Shown in pieces: positions 8,997 to 17,954 of a stretch of 64,000 nucleotides of DNA. The stretch is from an uncultured Pelagibacteraceae bacterium (GTDB lineage Bacteria > Pseudomonadota > Alphaproteobacteria > Pelagibacterales > Pelagibacteraceae). The first letter of the stretch is position 1. Every line of letters starts with the position of its first letter. Under the pieces are notes generated by a model. That model worked only from the letters and a program-made list of their open reading frames with translations. It was not told the origin of the DNA and did no database searches. Made by a program: the position numbers and the translations under genes. The stretch lies in assembly GCA_902550635.1 (NCBI GenBank), contig CACCZY010000001.1, positions 1-64,000 on the forward strand, given 5' to 3'.

Positions 8997-9290
8997 ATGA
9001 AATTTAAACCGTTACATGACAGAGTTTTAATTTAAGTTTTAGATAGCAGTGAAAAAACTGCTGGTGGAATAATAATACCAGACACAGCGCAAGAAAAACC
9101 TCAGGAAGGTAAAGTTGTGGCCGTAGGTGGAGGTGCAAAAACAGAAGATGGAAAAATAATAGCAATGGATGTCAAAGTTGGTGACAAAGTATTATTTGGA
9201 AAATGGTCTGGAACAGAAGTAAAAATAGATGGTAAAGAATACAGTATAATGAAAGAATCTGACATTATGGGTATTTCTAGTGGAAAATAA
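8997..9290 (+). pseudogene. groES: Co-chaperonin GroES (HSP10), interrupted by an in-frame TAA
   Basis: Translation from the ATG at 8997, six bases after AGGAG, gives MKFKPLHDRVLI, then TAA at 9033-9035, then [18 protein letters not shown] and a complete GroES sequence to the TAA at 9288-9290. Without the internal stop it is 97 codons, the normal length, and includes the mobile loop. The residue expected at the stop is Glu, so a single G-to-T change (GAA to TAA) explains it. No ATG, GTG or TTG just downstream could restart translation. GroES caps GroEL and is normally essential, so this may be a sequencing or assembly error, a recent mutation with a second copy elsewhere, or readthrough. Confidence 0.9.
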
Positions 9291-9309
9291 TATTAATAAA
9301 GGAGAGTAA

Positions 9310-10965
<1,656 letters not shown>

Positions 10966-11016
10966 TACGTTTCCATTTAGAGATCACTCTAAAAACATAC
11001 ACTAAACAAAATTAGA

Positions 11017-11049
11017 ACCCTCGGAATGAAAGTTTCGGGGGTTTTTTTT
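11017..11049 (+). terminator. Rho-independent terminator of groESL
   Basis: ACCCTCGGAA at 11017-11026 pairs with TTTCGGGGGT at 11033-11042 across a six-base loop, followed by a run of eight T. It is the clearest intrinsic terminator in the window. Its T-run overlaps the stop codon of the convergent YczE-type gene. Confidence 0.92.
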
Positions 11050-11695
11050 ATTTAAAAGTCTTTTCTGTTAAAAAAAGTCCTAAAGCAACCGCTGGACCAA
11101 TCCCAAAAGCAAATAATAAAGTTCCTGCTCCAACTGTTCCTCCCAAGTACCAACCAACTGTAACTACGAATATTTCAAGAAATGCCCTAACTGCTGCTAT
11201 TGGTATGTTTGTTTTTTTTTGTAGTCCTACCATTAAGCCATCTCTTGGTCCTGCTCCCAAATTTGCAACTAAATAAATTCCACCACCAAATCCTACGGTA
11301 AATACAGCAACTATAGCTAATATTAATTGTGAAATATAATTTTCTGGTGTTGGTACATATTTAATACAAATATCTATCATCATGGCGATTATTAAAGCAT
11401 TAAGTATTGTTCCAATTCCTGGTTTTTGTTTTAAAGGCAGCCAAAAAAGCAAAACACCTAAACTTATAAACAAAGTGATTGTTCCGATTGATAAATTTAC
11501 ATTCAATGATATGCCTTGGGCTAAGACACTCCATGGAGATGCTCCGGTAAATGAAACTATTAATAATCCTTCACCTAAACCAAATAATGTTAAACCTAAA
11601 CATAAATATAAAAAAGTCCAAAATTTTGGCTTGAAATTAAGTGGTTTTTTAGAACTCCATGAAGTTTTTGGTATTTTTTTTATAGTTAAAAACAT
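11048..11695 (-). CDS. YczE/YitT-type integral membrane protein
   Basis: A 215-residue protein with about five or six hydrophobic segments. It carries the glycine-rich signature GFGGGIYLVANLGAGPRDGLM and an early FTGASPWSVLAQG, which match my memory of the COG2364 (YczE) family of uncharacterised membrane proteins. The function is not known. It is convergent with groEL, and its upstream region faces the DUF6134-like secreted protein with 45 bases between the starts. Confidence 0.7.
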   Translation of the reverse strand: MFLTIKKIPKTSWSSKKPLNFKPKFWTFLYLCLGLTLFGLGEGLLIVSFTGASPWSVLAQGISLNVNLSIGTITLFISLGVLLFWLPLKQKPGIGTILNALIIAMMIDICIKYVPTPENYISQLILAIVAVFTVGFGGGIYLVANLGAGPRDGLMVGLQKKTNIPIAAVRAFLEIFVVTVGWYLGGTVGAGTLLFAFGIGPAVALGLFLTEKTFK

Positions 11696-11740
11696 AATTT
11701 TAAGTATTATTTATACTTTCGTGAGATAAAATCCAATAAA

Positions 11741-12421
11741 ATGAAAAAAAAAATTTGTTTATTTATAATACTTTTATTTTCTACAGACACTTTTGCTCAT
11801 AGTAATCATTACAAAGGAATTGTTAAAATTGAAATGGACGTAATTAGGAATGGCAAAATAATTGGTTATAGCAATTATTTTTTTGAACACGATAATAAAA
11901 AAATGACTATAAAAAATTATACTAAATTTAAAGTGGAGTTATTTGGTGTAAGTATATTTTCCATATTAAGTGAAGCTATAGAAGTTTATGAAGATAATAA
12001 ATTAATTAATTTTAAATCAAATACATTTCAAAATAAAAAAAAAAAATATGTTAATTTAAATTACGATAACAAGTCTAAAAAATTTATTATAAACGGATCA
12101 TCATATAAAGGAAAAGCTGAGTTAGATTGTGTAATTGGAAATTGGTGGAACCATAAAATTTTAAAAGCCAATAAACAAATTAGTCCACTTTCTGGAAGTA
12201 TAAAAGAGCAGGTTGTAAATTTTGTAAAAAGTGAAAACTTAATTATTAATGGTCAAAATTACTCTGCAGACCATTATAAATTAAAATCTAAAAATGAAAA
12301 TTTACCAGACGATAAAAAATTAAATTTTGACATTTGGCTAGATAAAAAAAATAATTTGATTTTAAAAGTAAAGTACAAAAGAATGGGGGAATGGGAATAT
12401 AGACTTAAAGATTTTAAATAA
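11741..12421 (+). CDS. Secreted/periplasmic protein, DUF6134-like
   Basis: A 226-residue protein with an N-terminal signal peptide (KKKICLFIILLFS then TFA, likely cleaved near residue 19). The mature part is beta-rich, with a DCVIGNWWNHKIL stretch in the middle and a WLDKKNNLILKVKYKRMGEWEYRL ending (given in part). It reminds me of DUF6134, a periplasmic family of unknown role in alphaproteobacteria; that assignment is from memory. It stands alone, between divergent and convergent minus-strand neighbours. Confidence 0.55.
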   Translation: MKKKICLFIILLFSTDTFAHSNHYKGIVKIEMDVIRNGKIIGYSNYFFEHDNKKMTIKNYTKFKVELFGVSIFSILSEAIEVYEDNKLINFKSNTFQNKKKKYVNLNYDNKSKKFIINGSSYKGKAELDCVIGNWWNHKILKANKQISPLSGSIKEQVVNFVKSENLIINGQNYSADHYKLKSKNENLPDDKKLNFDIWLDKKNNLILKVKYKRMGEWEYRLKDFK

Positions 12422-12438
12422 AATTAAATTTTCCATAA

Positions 12439-12732
12439 TTAATTTAATATTCTCAAAAGAATCTGATTCATAAAAGACATAAATACAACAAATGATAAAA
12501 AGAATATAAAGTACATAAATGTAACTACTCTATTCCTTTTTCTTCTAAGTAAAACAAATTCTTTATCATCTAAAATTGAAACATCTCTTTTTCCAATAAC
12601 AGGATAATCATAACTATATCTCCAGATAGATATTCCAAATCTTTTATCAAGTTGATTATAATATTTTATCCATGATACTGACCACATATAAATGATATAT
12701 AAAATTACAAGAACTATACTTGTTGTTAACAT
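12439..12732 (-). CDS. Hypothetical protein with two membrane segments
   Basis: Not recognised. The 97 residues have a hydrophobic segment at about 3-22 and another at about 72-93, separated by a charged cytoplasmic or periplasmic loop containing DVSILDDKEFVLLRRKRNR. It is divergent from djlA (32 bases between starts) and convergent with the secreted protein. The ATG start follows an A-rich leader without a clear Shine-Dalgarno. Confidence 0.6.
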   Translation of the reverse strand: MLTTSIVLVILYIIYMWSVSWIKYYNQLDKRFGISIWRYSYDYPVIGKRDVSILDDKEFVLLRRKRNRVVTFMYFIFFLSFVVFMSFMNQILLRILN

Positions 12733-12764
12733 AAAAAAATTAAATTATATTTAAATTTAATCAT

Positions 12765-13490
12765 ATGTCTATCTGGGGAAGTTTAATTGGTGGAATGGTA
12801 GGGTTTTCTCTTGGTGGCCCATTTGGGATGTTGTTGGGCTCTCTTATAGGTGGAAAAATATCACGAGCAAGATCAGCTAGTAGTTTTAGATCTTTTGGAC
12901 AGCCACAACAAATATTTGCTTTATCTTTAATTGTGTTATCGGCTAAACTAAGTAAAGCAGACGGAAATGTAAGTAAAGAAGAGCTGGTAGCAGTCAAAAA
13001 TAAGTTAAAAATTCCAGATAATGAAATAGATCAGGTTGGTAAAATATTTAATCAAGCAAAAAAAGAAAAAACGGGTTATGAGCCTTATGCTCAACAAATA
13101 GCACAAATTTACAAAAATAATCCTAATGTGCTTGAAGAAGTCATTAATATTTTATTTTATATTGCAGAAGCAGATGGTCATGTGAGTCAATCTGAATTAA
13201 ATATGATCCAACATATAGGTCAAATATTTGGATTAAACGAAATTCAATTAAATAGTATAAAAGAAAGTAGAAAATCTTCTAACAAACTTAATCCTTATAT
13301 TGTTTTAGAAAGTAAACCTGAAGACGATCTTAAAATTATTAGAAAAAAATATATTAAATTAAGCAAAGAACATCACCCTGATTTATTAATGAATAAAGGT
13401 ATTCCTGCAGAGGTAATCGAAGAAAGTAAGAAAAAAATGAGAGCTATAAATTCTGCCTGGAACAAAATACAAGAACTAAAATCTACTTAA
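12765..13490 (+). CDS. djlA: DjlA-type co-chaperone (TerB-like plus J domain)
   Basis: A membrane-anchored DnaK co-chaperone. The first 30 residues are a glycine-zipper hydrophobic anchor, GGMVGFSLGGPFGMLLGS. A helical TerB-like domain follows (about 40-165), with the duplicated acidic pattern KADGNVSKEE and EADGHVSQSE. The C-terminal J domain (about 180-241) has the essential HPD in KEHHPDLL. This order is the DjlA architecture. The stop overlaps the convergent coiled-coil gene by four bases. Confidence 0.88.
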   Translation: MSIWGSLIGGMVGFSLGGPFGMLLGSLIGGKISRARSASSFRSFGQPQQIFALSLIVLSAKLSKADGNVSKEELVAVKNKLKIPDNEIDQVGKIFNQAKKEKTGYEPYAQQIAQIYKNNPNVLEEVINILFYIAEADGHVSQSELNMIQHIGQIFGLNEIQLNSIKESRKSSNKLNPYIVLESKPEDDLKIIRKKYIKLSKEHHPDLLMNKGIPAEVIEESKKKMRAINSAWNKIQELKST

Positions 13491-14330
13491 AATTTTTCCG
13501 TCTCGGTTGATCTTTCTCTTGCAAGTAATTGTGTTAGTGAGTCAACCATCAGATCAGATGCTTTAAATATTTCATTTGGTTTAAATTCGTAAGAATTATT
13601 TTTTTCAGGGTCAGATTTATCTTCTATTATTATTTCATTATTTGGAGAATTATCTTTGATATAAATTAATATTAACCACTCATCTTCAGGGCTTTCGTCC
13701 CATTTAATAAATATCTCACCATTTTCGAACCTTCTGTCGATACATCTAAAAAATGACATTTTTTTTGTTAGGTATCTTCTGTTTAATTGAAAAACTAAAC
13801 TATTTGCACTTCTGTAAAAACTTTCTAGAGAAAATTCAATTTTTTGTCTAAGAATATTAAACTCTTGTTCTTTTTTTAATAAAGCTTCTCTATCATCGCT
13901 ATCCAGAGTTTTAATACCTAGAGCTTCAACTCTCTCTCTGATTTTCTGATCCCTTATAAGTCTATATTTTTCTTTAAGATCATCTATTCTTTTCTGTAAA
14001 CCTTCATAATCTTCTCTTTTTTCTTTTAAAGATGTTTTTTCTAATATTTCAAGTTCTTTAATCTCTCTTATTCTGAATTTTTCAATTTGCTTTTCAATTT
14101 TAATTTCCTCTAGAAATTTTCTCTGTTTTTCTGCTTGTTCTTTTCTAATTATAGCTTGTTCAGCTCTTAAAAATTTTTTAATTTCTTTCGTTCTTTCTTT
14201 TTCTAATTTAATTTCATCCTTTAATTGCTTTTTTTTTAATTTAATTTCTTGCTCTTTTTTAATTTTTTCTTCTTCCTCAAGTTTTTTTGATTTTTTTTGA
14301 TTTTTTATTTTTTTTAGCTTTATTTTTCAT
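13487..14330 (-). pseudogene. Coiled-coil protein of unknown function, frameshifted in a poly-A tract near its start
   Basis: The frame ending at 13487 is open for 280 codons back to a TGA at 14327-14329, but has no ATG, GTG or TTG before 13759. An ATG at 14330 in the neighbouring frame starts MKNKAKKNKKSKK and then hits a TGA at 14277-14279. Removing one A from either A8 or A7 run (14284-14298) joins the two frames into about 280 residues: a Lys/Glu-rich coiled coil (about 15-195), then a folded C-terminal part with SFFRCIDRRFENGEIFIKW. The gene is thus broken by a one-base indel, rescued by slippage, or misread in the homopolymer. If not, only the 90-residue ORF from 13759 is translated. 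I do not recognise the family. Confidence 0.7.
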
Positions 14331-14362
14331 TTTAGTATGTTTAAGCTAATTTTATCAATTAT

Positions 14363-15553
14363 TTATTGATAAATATAGTCTCTTCTCGTAGGAACTGAAT
14401 TAAGTTTTTTAGATAACTGCAATTGAAATACAACCTGATCACCCCATTTAAAAGCCATCTCACAACTTGCGAGATAAAATTCCCACATTCTAAAAAATTT
14501 TTCATCGAACGAGTTAAGAACTTTTTCTTTTTTACTCAAAAATCTTTCTTTCCAATGTCTAAGCGTATGGGAATAATGCATTCTTAAAACCTCCATATCA
14601 CTCAATACAAGATTTGATTTCTCTATTGGTCCTGCAATTTCACTTAAACTAGGTGTGTACCCTCCTGGAAAAATATATTTTGTAATCCAAGGATGTGGGT
14701 CTCTCGGAGAAACTACTGATCCTATTGTGTGTATTAGTGCTACTCCTTCATCATTTAAAAGTTTGTTAACAGTTTTAAAATAACTTTTATAAAACTTTCT
14801 TCCTACATGCTCAAACATACCAACACTTACAATTCTATCAAATTTCTCATTTAATTCTCTATAGTCCTTTAATTTAAATCTTACTTGATTTTCAAGATTC
14901 ATTTCTTTTATTCTTTTTTGACAGTGTTCTAATTGATTTTTTGAAAGAGTAATTCCCAAAACTTCACATTTAGTTTTTTTTGCAATTTCAATGGCTAATG
15001 CCCCCCATCCACACCCTATATCTAAAACTTTTTGATTCGGCTTAAGATTTAGCTTTTTTATTATGTGTTCCATTTTGTTAATTTGAGCAGTTTCTAAGCT
15101 ATCATTTTCATTTTTAAAATATGCACAAGAATAAATTCTTTTTTGATCTAAAAAAAGGTCATAAAGTTTTTCTGAAATATCATAATGATGTGAAACATTT
15201 TTTTTTGATATATTAACTAAATTATAATTTGTTAAATATCTGTAGGTGCCTCTAATCTTATTAATAATCCTAGCATAGATATTTGTTTCCTTTCTTCCAA
15301 TATTTTTAAAAGCAATTTCTAAAAATTCCGAAAGTGTTCCATTTTCAATTACTAAAGTACCTTCCGTGTATGCTTCGCCAAAATATAGATCAGGAAGTAA
15401 AAGCAATTTATAATGTAAACTTTTATCAAATAATCTTATTTTTATTGGATTATTTTTTTTTGGTTTTCCAATAATAAACTCTCTTGAGTTTGCATCAATT
15501 AATACAAACCCATCTTCTCTAAAAAGATTTTTTAAAAAAATAACTAAATTCAT
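14363..15553 (-). CDS. cfa: Cyclopropane-fatty-acyl-phospholipid synthase family methyltransferase
   Basis: Transfers a methylene group from SAM to unsaturated acyl chains of membrane phospholipids. The 396 residues have an N-terminal substrate domain (about 1-120) and a SAM domain with VLDIGCGWGALAIEIAKK near 175. Downstream YRELNEKFDRIVSVGMFEHVG and PGGYTPSL are typical of the family. It follows the DapA-like gene by one base, so the two are probably cotranscribed. Related enzymes methylate other lipids, so the exact product is an inference. Confidence 0.9.
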   Translation of the reverse strand: MNLVIFLKNLFREDGFVLIDANSREFIIGKPKKNNPIKIRLFDKSLHYKLLLLPDLYFGEAYTEGTLVIENGTLSEFLEIAFKNIGRKETNIYARIINKIRGTYRYLTNYNLVNISKKNVSHHYDISEKLYDLFLDQKRIYSCAYFKNENDSLETAQINKMEHIIKKLNLKPNQKVLDIGCGWGALAIEIAKKTKCEVLGITLSKNQLEHCQKRIKEMNLENQVRFKLKDYRELNEKFDRIVSVGMFEHVGRKFYKSYFKTVNKLLNDEGVALIHTIGSVVSPRDPHPWITKYIFPGGYTPSLSEIAGPIEKSNLVLSDMEVLRMHYSHTLRHWKERFLSKKEKVLNSFDEKFFRMWEFYLASCEMAFKWGDQVVFQLQLSKKLNSVPTRRDYIYQ

Positions 15554-16438
15554 TTAACCTATTTTTAAATTATCAATATTAAAGTCTAATTTTTCTAAAT
15601 CTTCAAACAGTTTTTTTTTATTTTTCTCCGTTAACAAGCTAAGTATAGGTAAAATATTTTCAAAAATTTTATCTTTTTTTGACAAAAATGTATGAAGTGC
15701 TGAAATTAAGTTATGTTTATCAAATGCTTGTCTTACCTTGCATAATTTTTCATTGGCGGTTTGAGTATTGTTTCTATAAAAATCATCATAAACTTTTCTG
15801 GCTAATGATGCAGTTACATTGCATGTGGCTGTTATTATTCCAGAACAACCAAGTTTTAAACCTTTAAGTAGTTTTTCTTCCGATCCAGGAAAAATTGAAA
15901 AATTTTTAATTTTCAATGTTTCAAACAAGTTATATGAACTATCTTTAACACCAATAATTTGTTTTGGAAATTTGTTAACTAATTTCTCAACACATTCTTT
16001 GCTAAACTTATATCCACAAAGTTTTTCAAAATTATATAATATAATTCTACAATCTGTTATTTGTTCAATAATTCTTGAATAATAATTTAGCACATCTTCA
16101 TCGCCATATTTATAATATGCTGGTGGCATTATTAAAAAATCTTTAAAATTTAATGTCCTGGCTATTTTAACCAAATTAATTGTTTCAGTTAAGGAATTAA
16201 GTCCTGTTCCAATAATATACTTTTCATTAAATTTGCTTTTAGACAATTTATTAATTAATTGAATTTTTTCACTTACTGAAATTAACTGTGATTGGCCAGT
16301 GCTTCCAAATATTGCTACACCATGACAACCAGCATCAATAAGATTTTCAGCATGCCGAATGGTTTTATCAATATTTAGACCTAAATTTTCATCAAGTATG
16401 GATAATGAGGCCGCATAAATGCCTTTAATTTCAGTCAT
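15554..16438 (-). CDS. Dihydrodipicolinate synthase-family aldolase (not necessarily DapA)
   Basis: A 294-residue TIM-barrel class I aldolase. The Schiff-base lysine is in GVKDSS and the tyrosine in ILYNF, both family hallmarks. The usual GTTGE loop reads GSTGQS, and the Arg of true DapA is not obvious, so this may be a paralogue acting on another 2-oxo acid. Its partner is cfa, not lysine genes; dapD and dapE are 43 kb away. It is divergent from the GT9 gene across a 56-base AT-only gap. Confidence 0.8.
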   Translation of the reverse strand: MTEIKGIYAASLSILDENLGLNIDKTIRHAENLIDAGCHGVAIFGSTGQSQLISVSEKIQLINKLSKSKFNEKYIIGTGLNSLTETINLVKIARTLNFKDFLIMPPAYYKYGDEDVLNYYSRIIEQITDCRIILYNFEKLCGYKFSKECVEKLVNKFPKQIIGVKDSSYNLFETLKIKNFSIFPGSEEKLLKGLKLGCSGIITATCNVTASLARKVYDDFYRNNTQTANEKLCKVRQAFDKHNLISALHTFLSKKDKIFENILPILSLLTEKNKKKLFEDLEKLDFNIDNLKIG

Positions 16439-16494
16439 AAGTAAAAATTTAAAGTATTATAACTTATATTAAATTAAAAAAATAAATTTAATTT

Positions 16495-17436
16495 ATGAAA
16501 ATTGGTGTTTTTTTAAACTATGTTGGTCTTGGATCAAACTTACTTCACCTATGCTATTGCCATGAGATAGCAAAGAAATATGGGCCAATTACCATAATAA
16601 CTTTATGTGAAAATTTAAAAATGGCACTAGAAGATGACCCTTTAATTAAAAACGTAATTTTTATTGAAGGAAAAAAATATAGAAGATTAATAGATTTAAT
16701 TGAATTAAGTAAAAAATTAAAAATAAACTCTTTTAATAAATTGTATATATTTTATCCAAGTATAAGAACTTATTTGGCTGCAAAATTGGCAAATATTAAA
16801 GAGGTATATTCTTATTCTTTTTTTAAAAAAAAAAAACTTCATCTAGTCCATGCTGCTAAAGAATTTACTGAAAGATATTTAAAAATTAATAACTGCCCAA
16901 CAGAAACTAATTTATTTATAAAAGATCATAAAAAAGAAATTGCCAAAAAAAGTATTAATCAAAATAGTTTTAATATAATTGTTGGTGCAGGATCTTCCGG
17001 ACCTACTACCAAATGGGGTGAAAAAAATTATATCGATCTTATAAATAAATTAAATTTAAATGATAATTATTTTTTTTATATTTTATGTGGTCCAAATGAA
17101 AAAAGTTTATCAGATAAAATAATTTCAAATATAAATAAAAAAAATTGCATTTCTCTAGCAAATAAAAAAATTTCTGAAATTATACCTTTGATTTCCTTGT
17201 GCAGAATGTACGTGGGTAATGACTCATTTGGACAACATGTATCTTCACAATGTAATATTCCAAGTTTAATTTTGTTATTAGATACTCCTAAAGCATATTC
17301 TGATTATAGTAAAAATCAATACCAAATTATTCCTGAAGGCGAAAATATAAATATGATTGAACACAATACTGCATTCGAACCTAGTTCAATAACAGTAGAT
17401 CAGGTTTACAAAAAAATATTAGAATTAAAAAATTAA
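16495..17436 (+). CDS. Glycosyltransferase family 9 (heptosyltransferase-like)
   Basis: A 313-residue GT-B fold protein resembling ADP-heptose:LPS heptosyltransferases. The N-terminus MKIGVFLNYVGLGSNLL is the acceptor-side loop. The C-terminal half has the donor-side VGAGSSGPTTKWGEKNY and the NDSFGQHVSSQCNIPSL segment, equivalent to the GT9 'NDSGPMHLAAA' motif with Phe-Gly for Gly-Pro. It probably acts on LPS core or another surface sugar. The stop overlaps the convergent J-domain gene by four bases. Confidence 0.78.
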   Translation: MKIGVFLNYVGLGSNLLHLCYCHEIAKKYGPITIITLCENLKMALEDDPLIKNVIFIEGKKYRRLIDLIELSKKLKINSFNKLYIFYPSIRTYLAAKLANIKEVYSYSFFKKKKLHLVHAAKEFTERYLKINNCPTETNLFIKDHKKEIAKKSINQNSFNIIVGAGSSGPTTKWGEKNYIDLINKLNLNDNYFFYILCGPNEKSLSDKIISNINKKNCISLANKKISEIIPLISLCRMYVGNDSFGQHVSSQCNIPSLILLLDTPKAYSDYSKNQYQIIPEGENINMIEHNTAFEPSSITVDQVYKKILELKN

Positions 17437-17939
17437 TTTAATGTTTTTAATATTAGTTCTTTTGCCTCATTAACTATAGCTGATAAACGAGAGGTTTCTG
17501 GCGAAACATCAGGGTGAATTTTTTTTTGTATTTTTGTATGAGCTTTTTTAACATCCTCTTCAGTCACATTTTTATTTCTATCTAAATTTAAAATTTTGTA
17601 AGCTTCTTCAAGAGATAAGTTTGAGACATTGTTGAAATTATTTTTTTTATTAAAAGAAAATCTTCCTGAGTTTTTTAAAGTTTGTATTAATCTAAACAAA
17701 CCAATTAGTTGATAAATAGTAAGTCCTTTTAATTTAATAATTCCAAGGCTTAACAAAATTAAAGGCAGGGAAAGTAAGAATCTTCCACCAACTGCGAATA
17801 AAGCTGCTAAAGCTAATGAAATGATAAAAATTAAAATTCTCACAAATTTACTTATTTTTTTAGTTGAAGCATTTGCTATAAATCTAAGCAATAAATAACA
17901 GATGACAAAAATAATAAGTGAATAAATTATAATATTCAT
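17433..17939 (-). CDS. Membrane-anchored J-domain protein (TIM14/DnaJ-like)
   Basis: A 168-residue protein with a first hydrophobic segment (about 3-18), a double hydrophobic block (about 33-70) and a C-terminal J-like domain (about 110-168). The domain starts LSLEEAYKILNLDRN, contains HPD in KIHPDVSPETS, and ends NEAKELIL. This resembles alphaproteobacterial relatives of mitochondrial Tim14/Pam18. It probably recruits DnaK to the membrane. The start is divergent from ptrB, 15 bases apart. Confidence 0.8.
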   Translation of the reverse strand: MNIIIYSLIIFVICYLLLRFIANASTKKISKFVRILIFIISLALAALFAVGGRFLLSLPLILLSLGIIKLKGLTIYQLIGLFRLIQTLKNSGRFSFNKKNNFNNVSNLSLEEAYKILNLDRNKNVTEEDVKKAHTKIQKKIHPDVSPETSRLSAIVNEAKELILKTLN

Positions 17940-17954
17940 ATATCAAAGTTTTTT

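Noticed and set aside
13487-13759. Treating the 90-residue ORF from 13759 as a complete gene
   Set aside because: The same frame continues upstream for about 190 codons of coherent coiled-coil sequence, so the ATG at 13759 looks internal.
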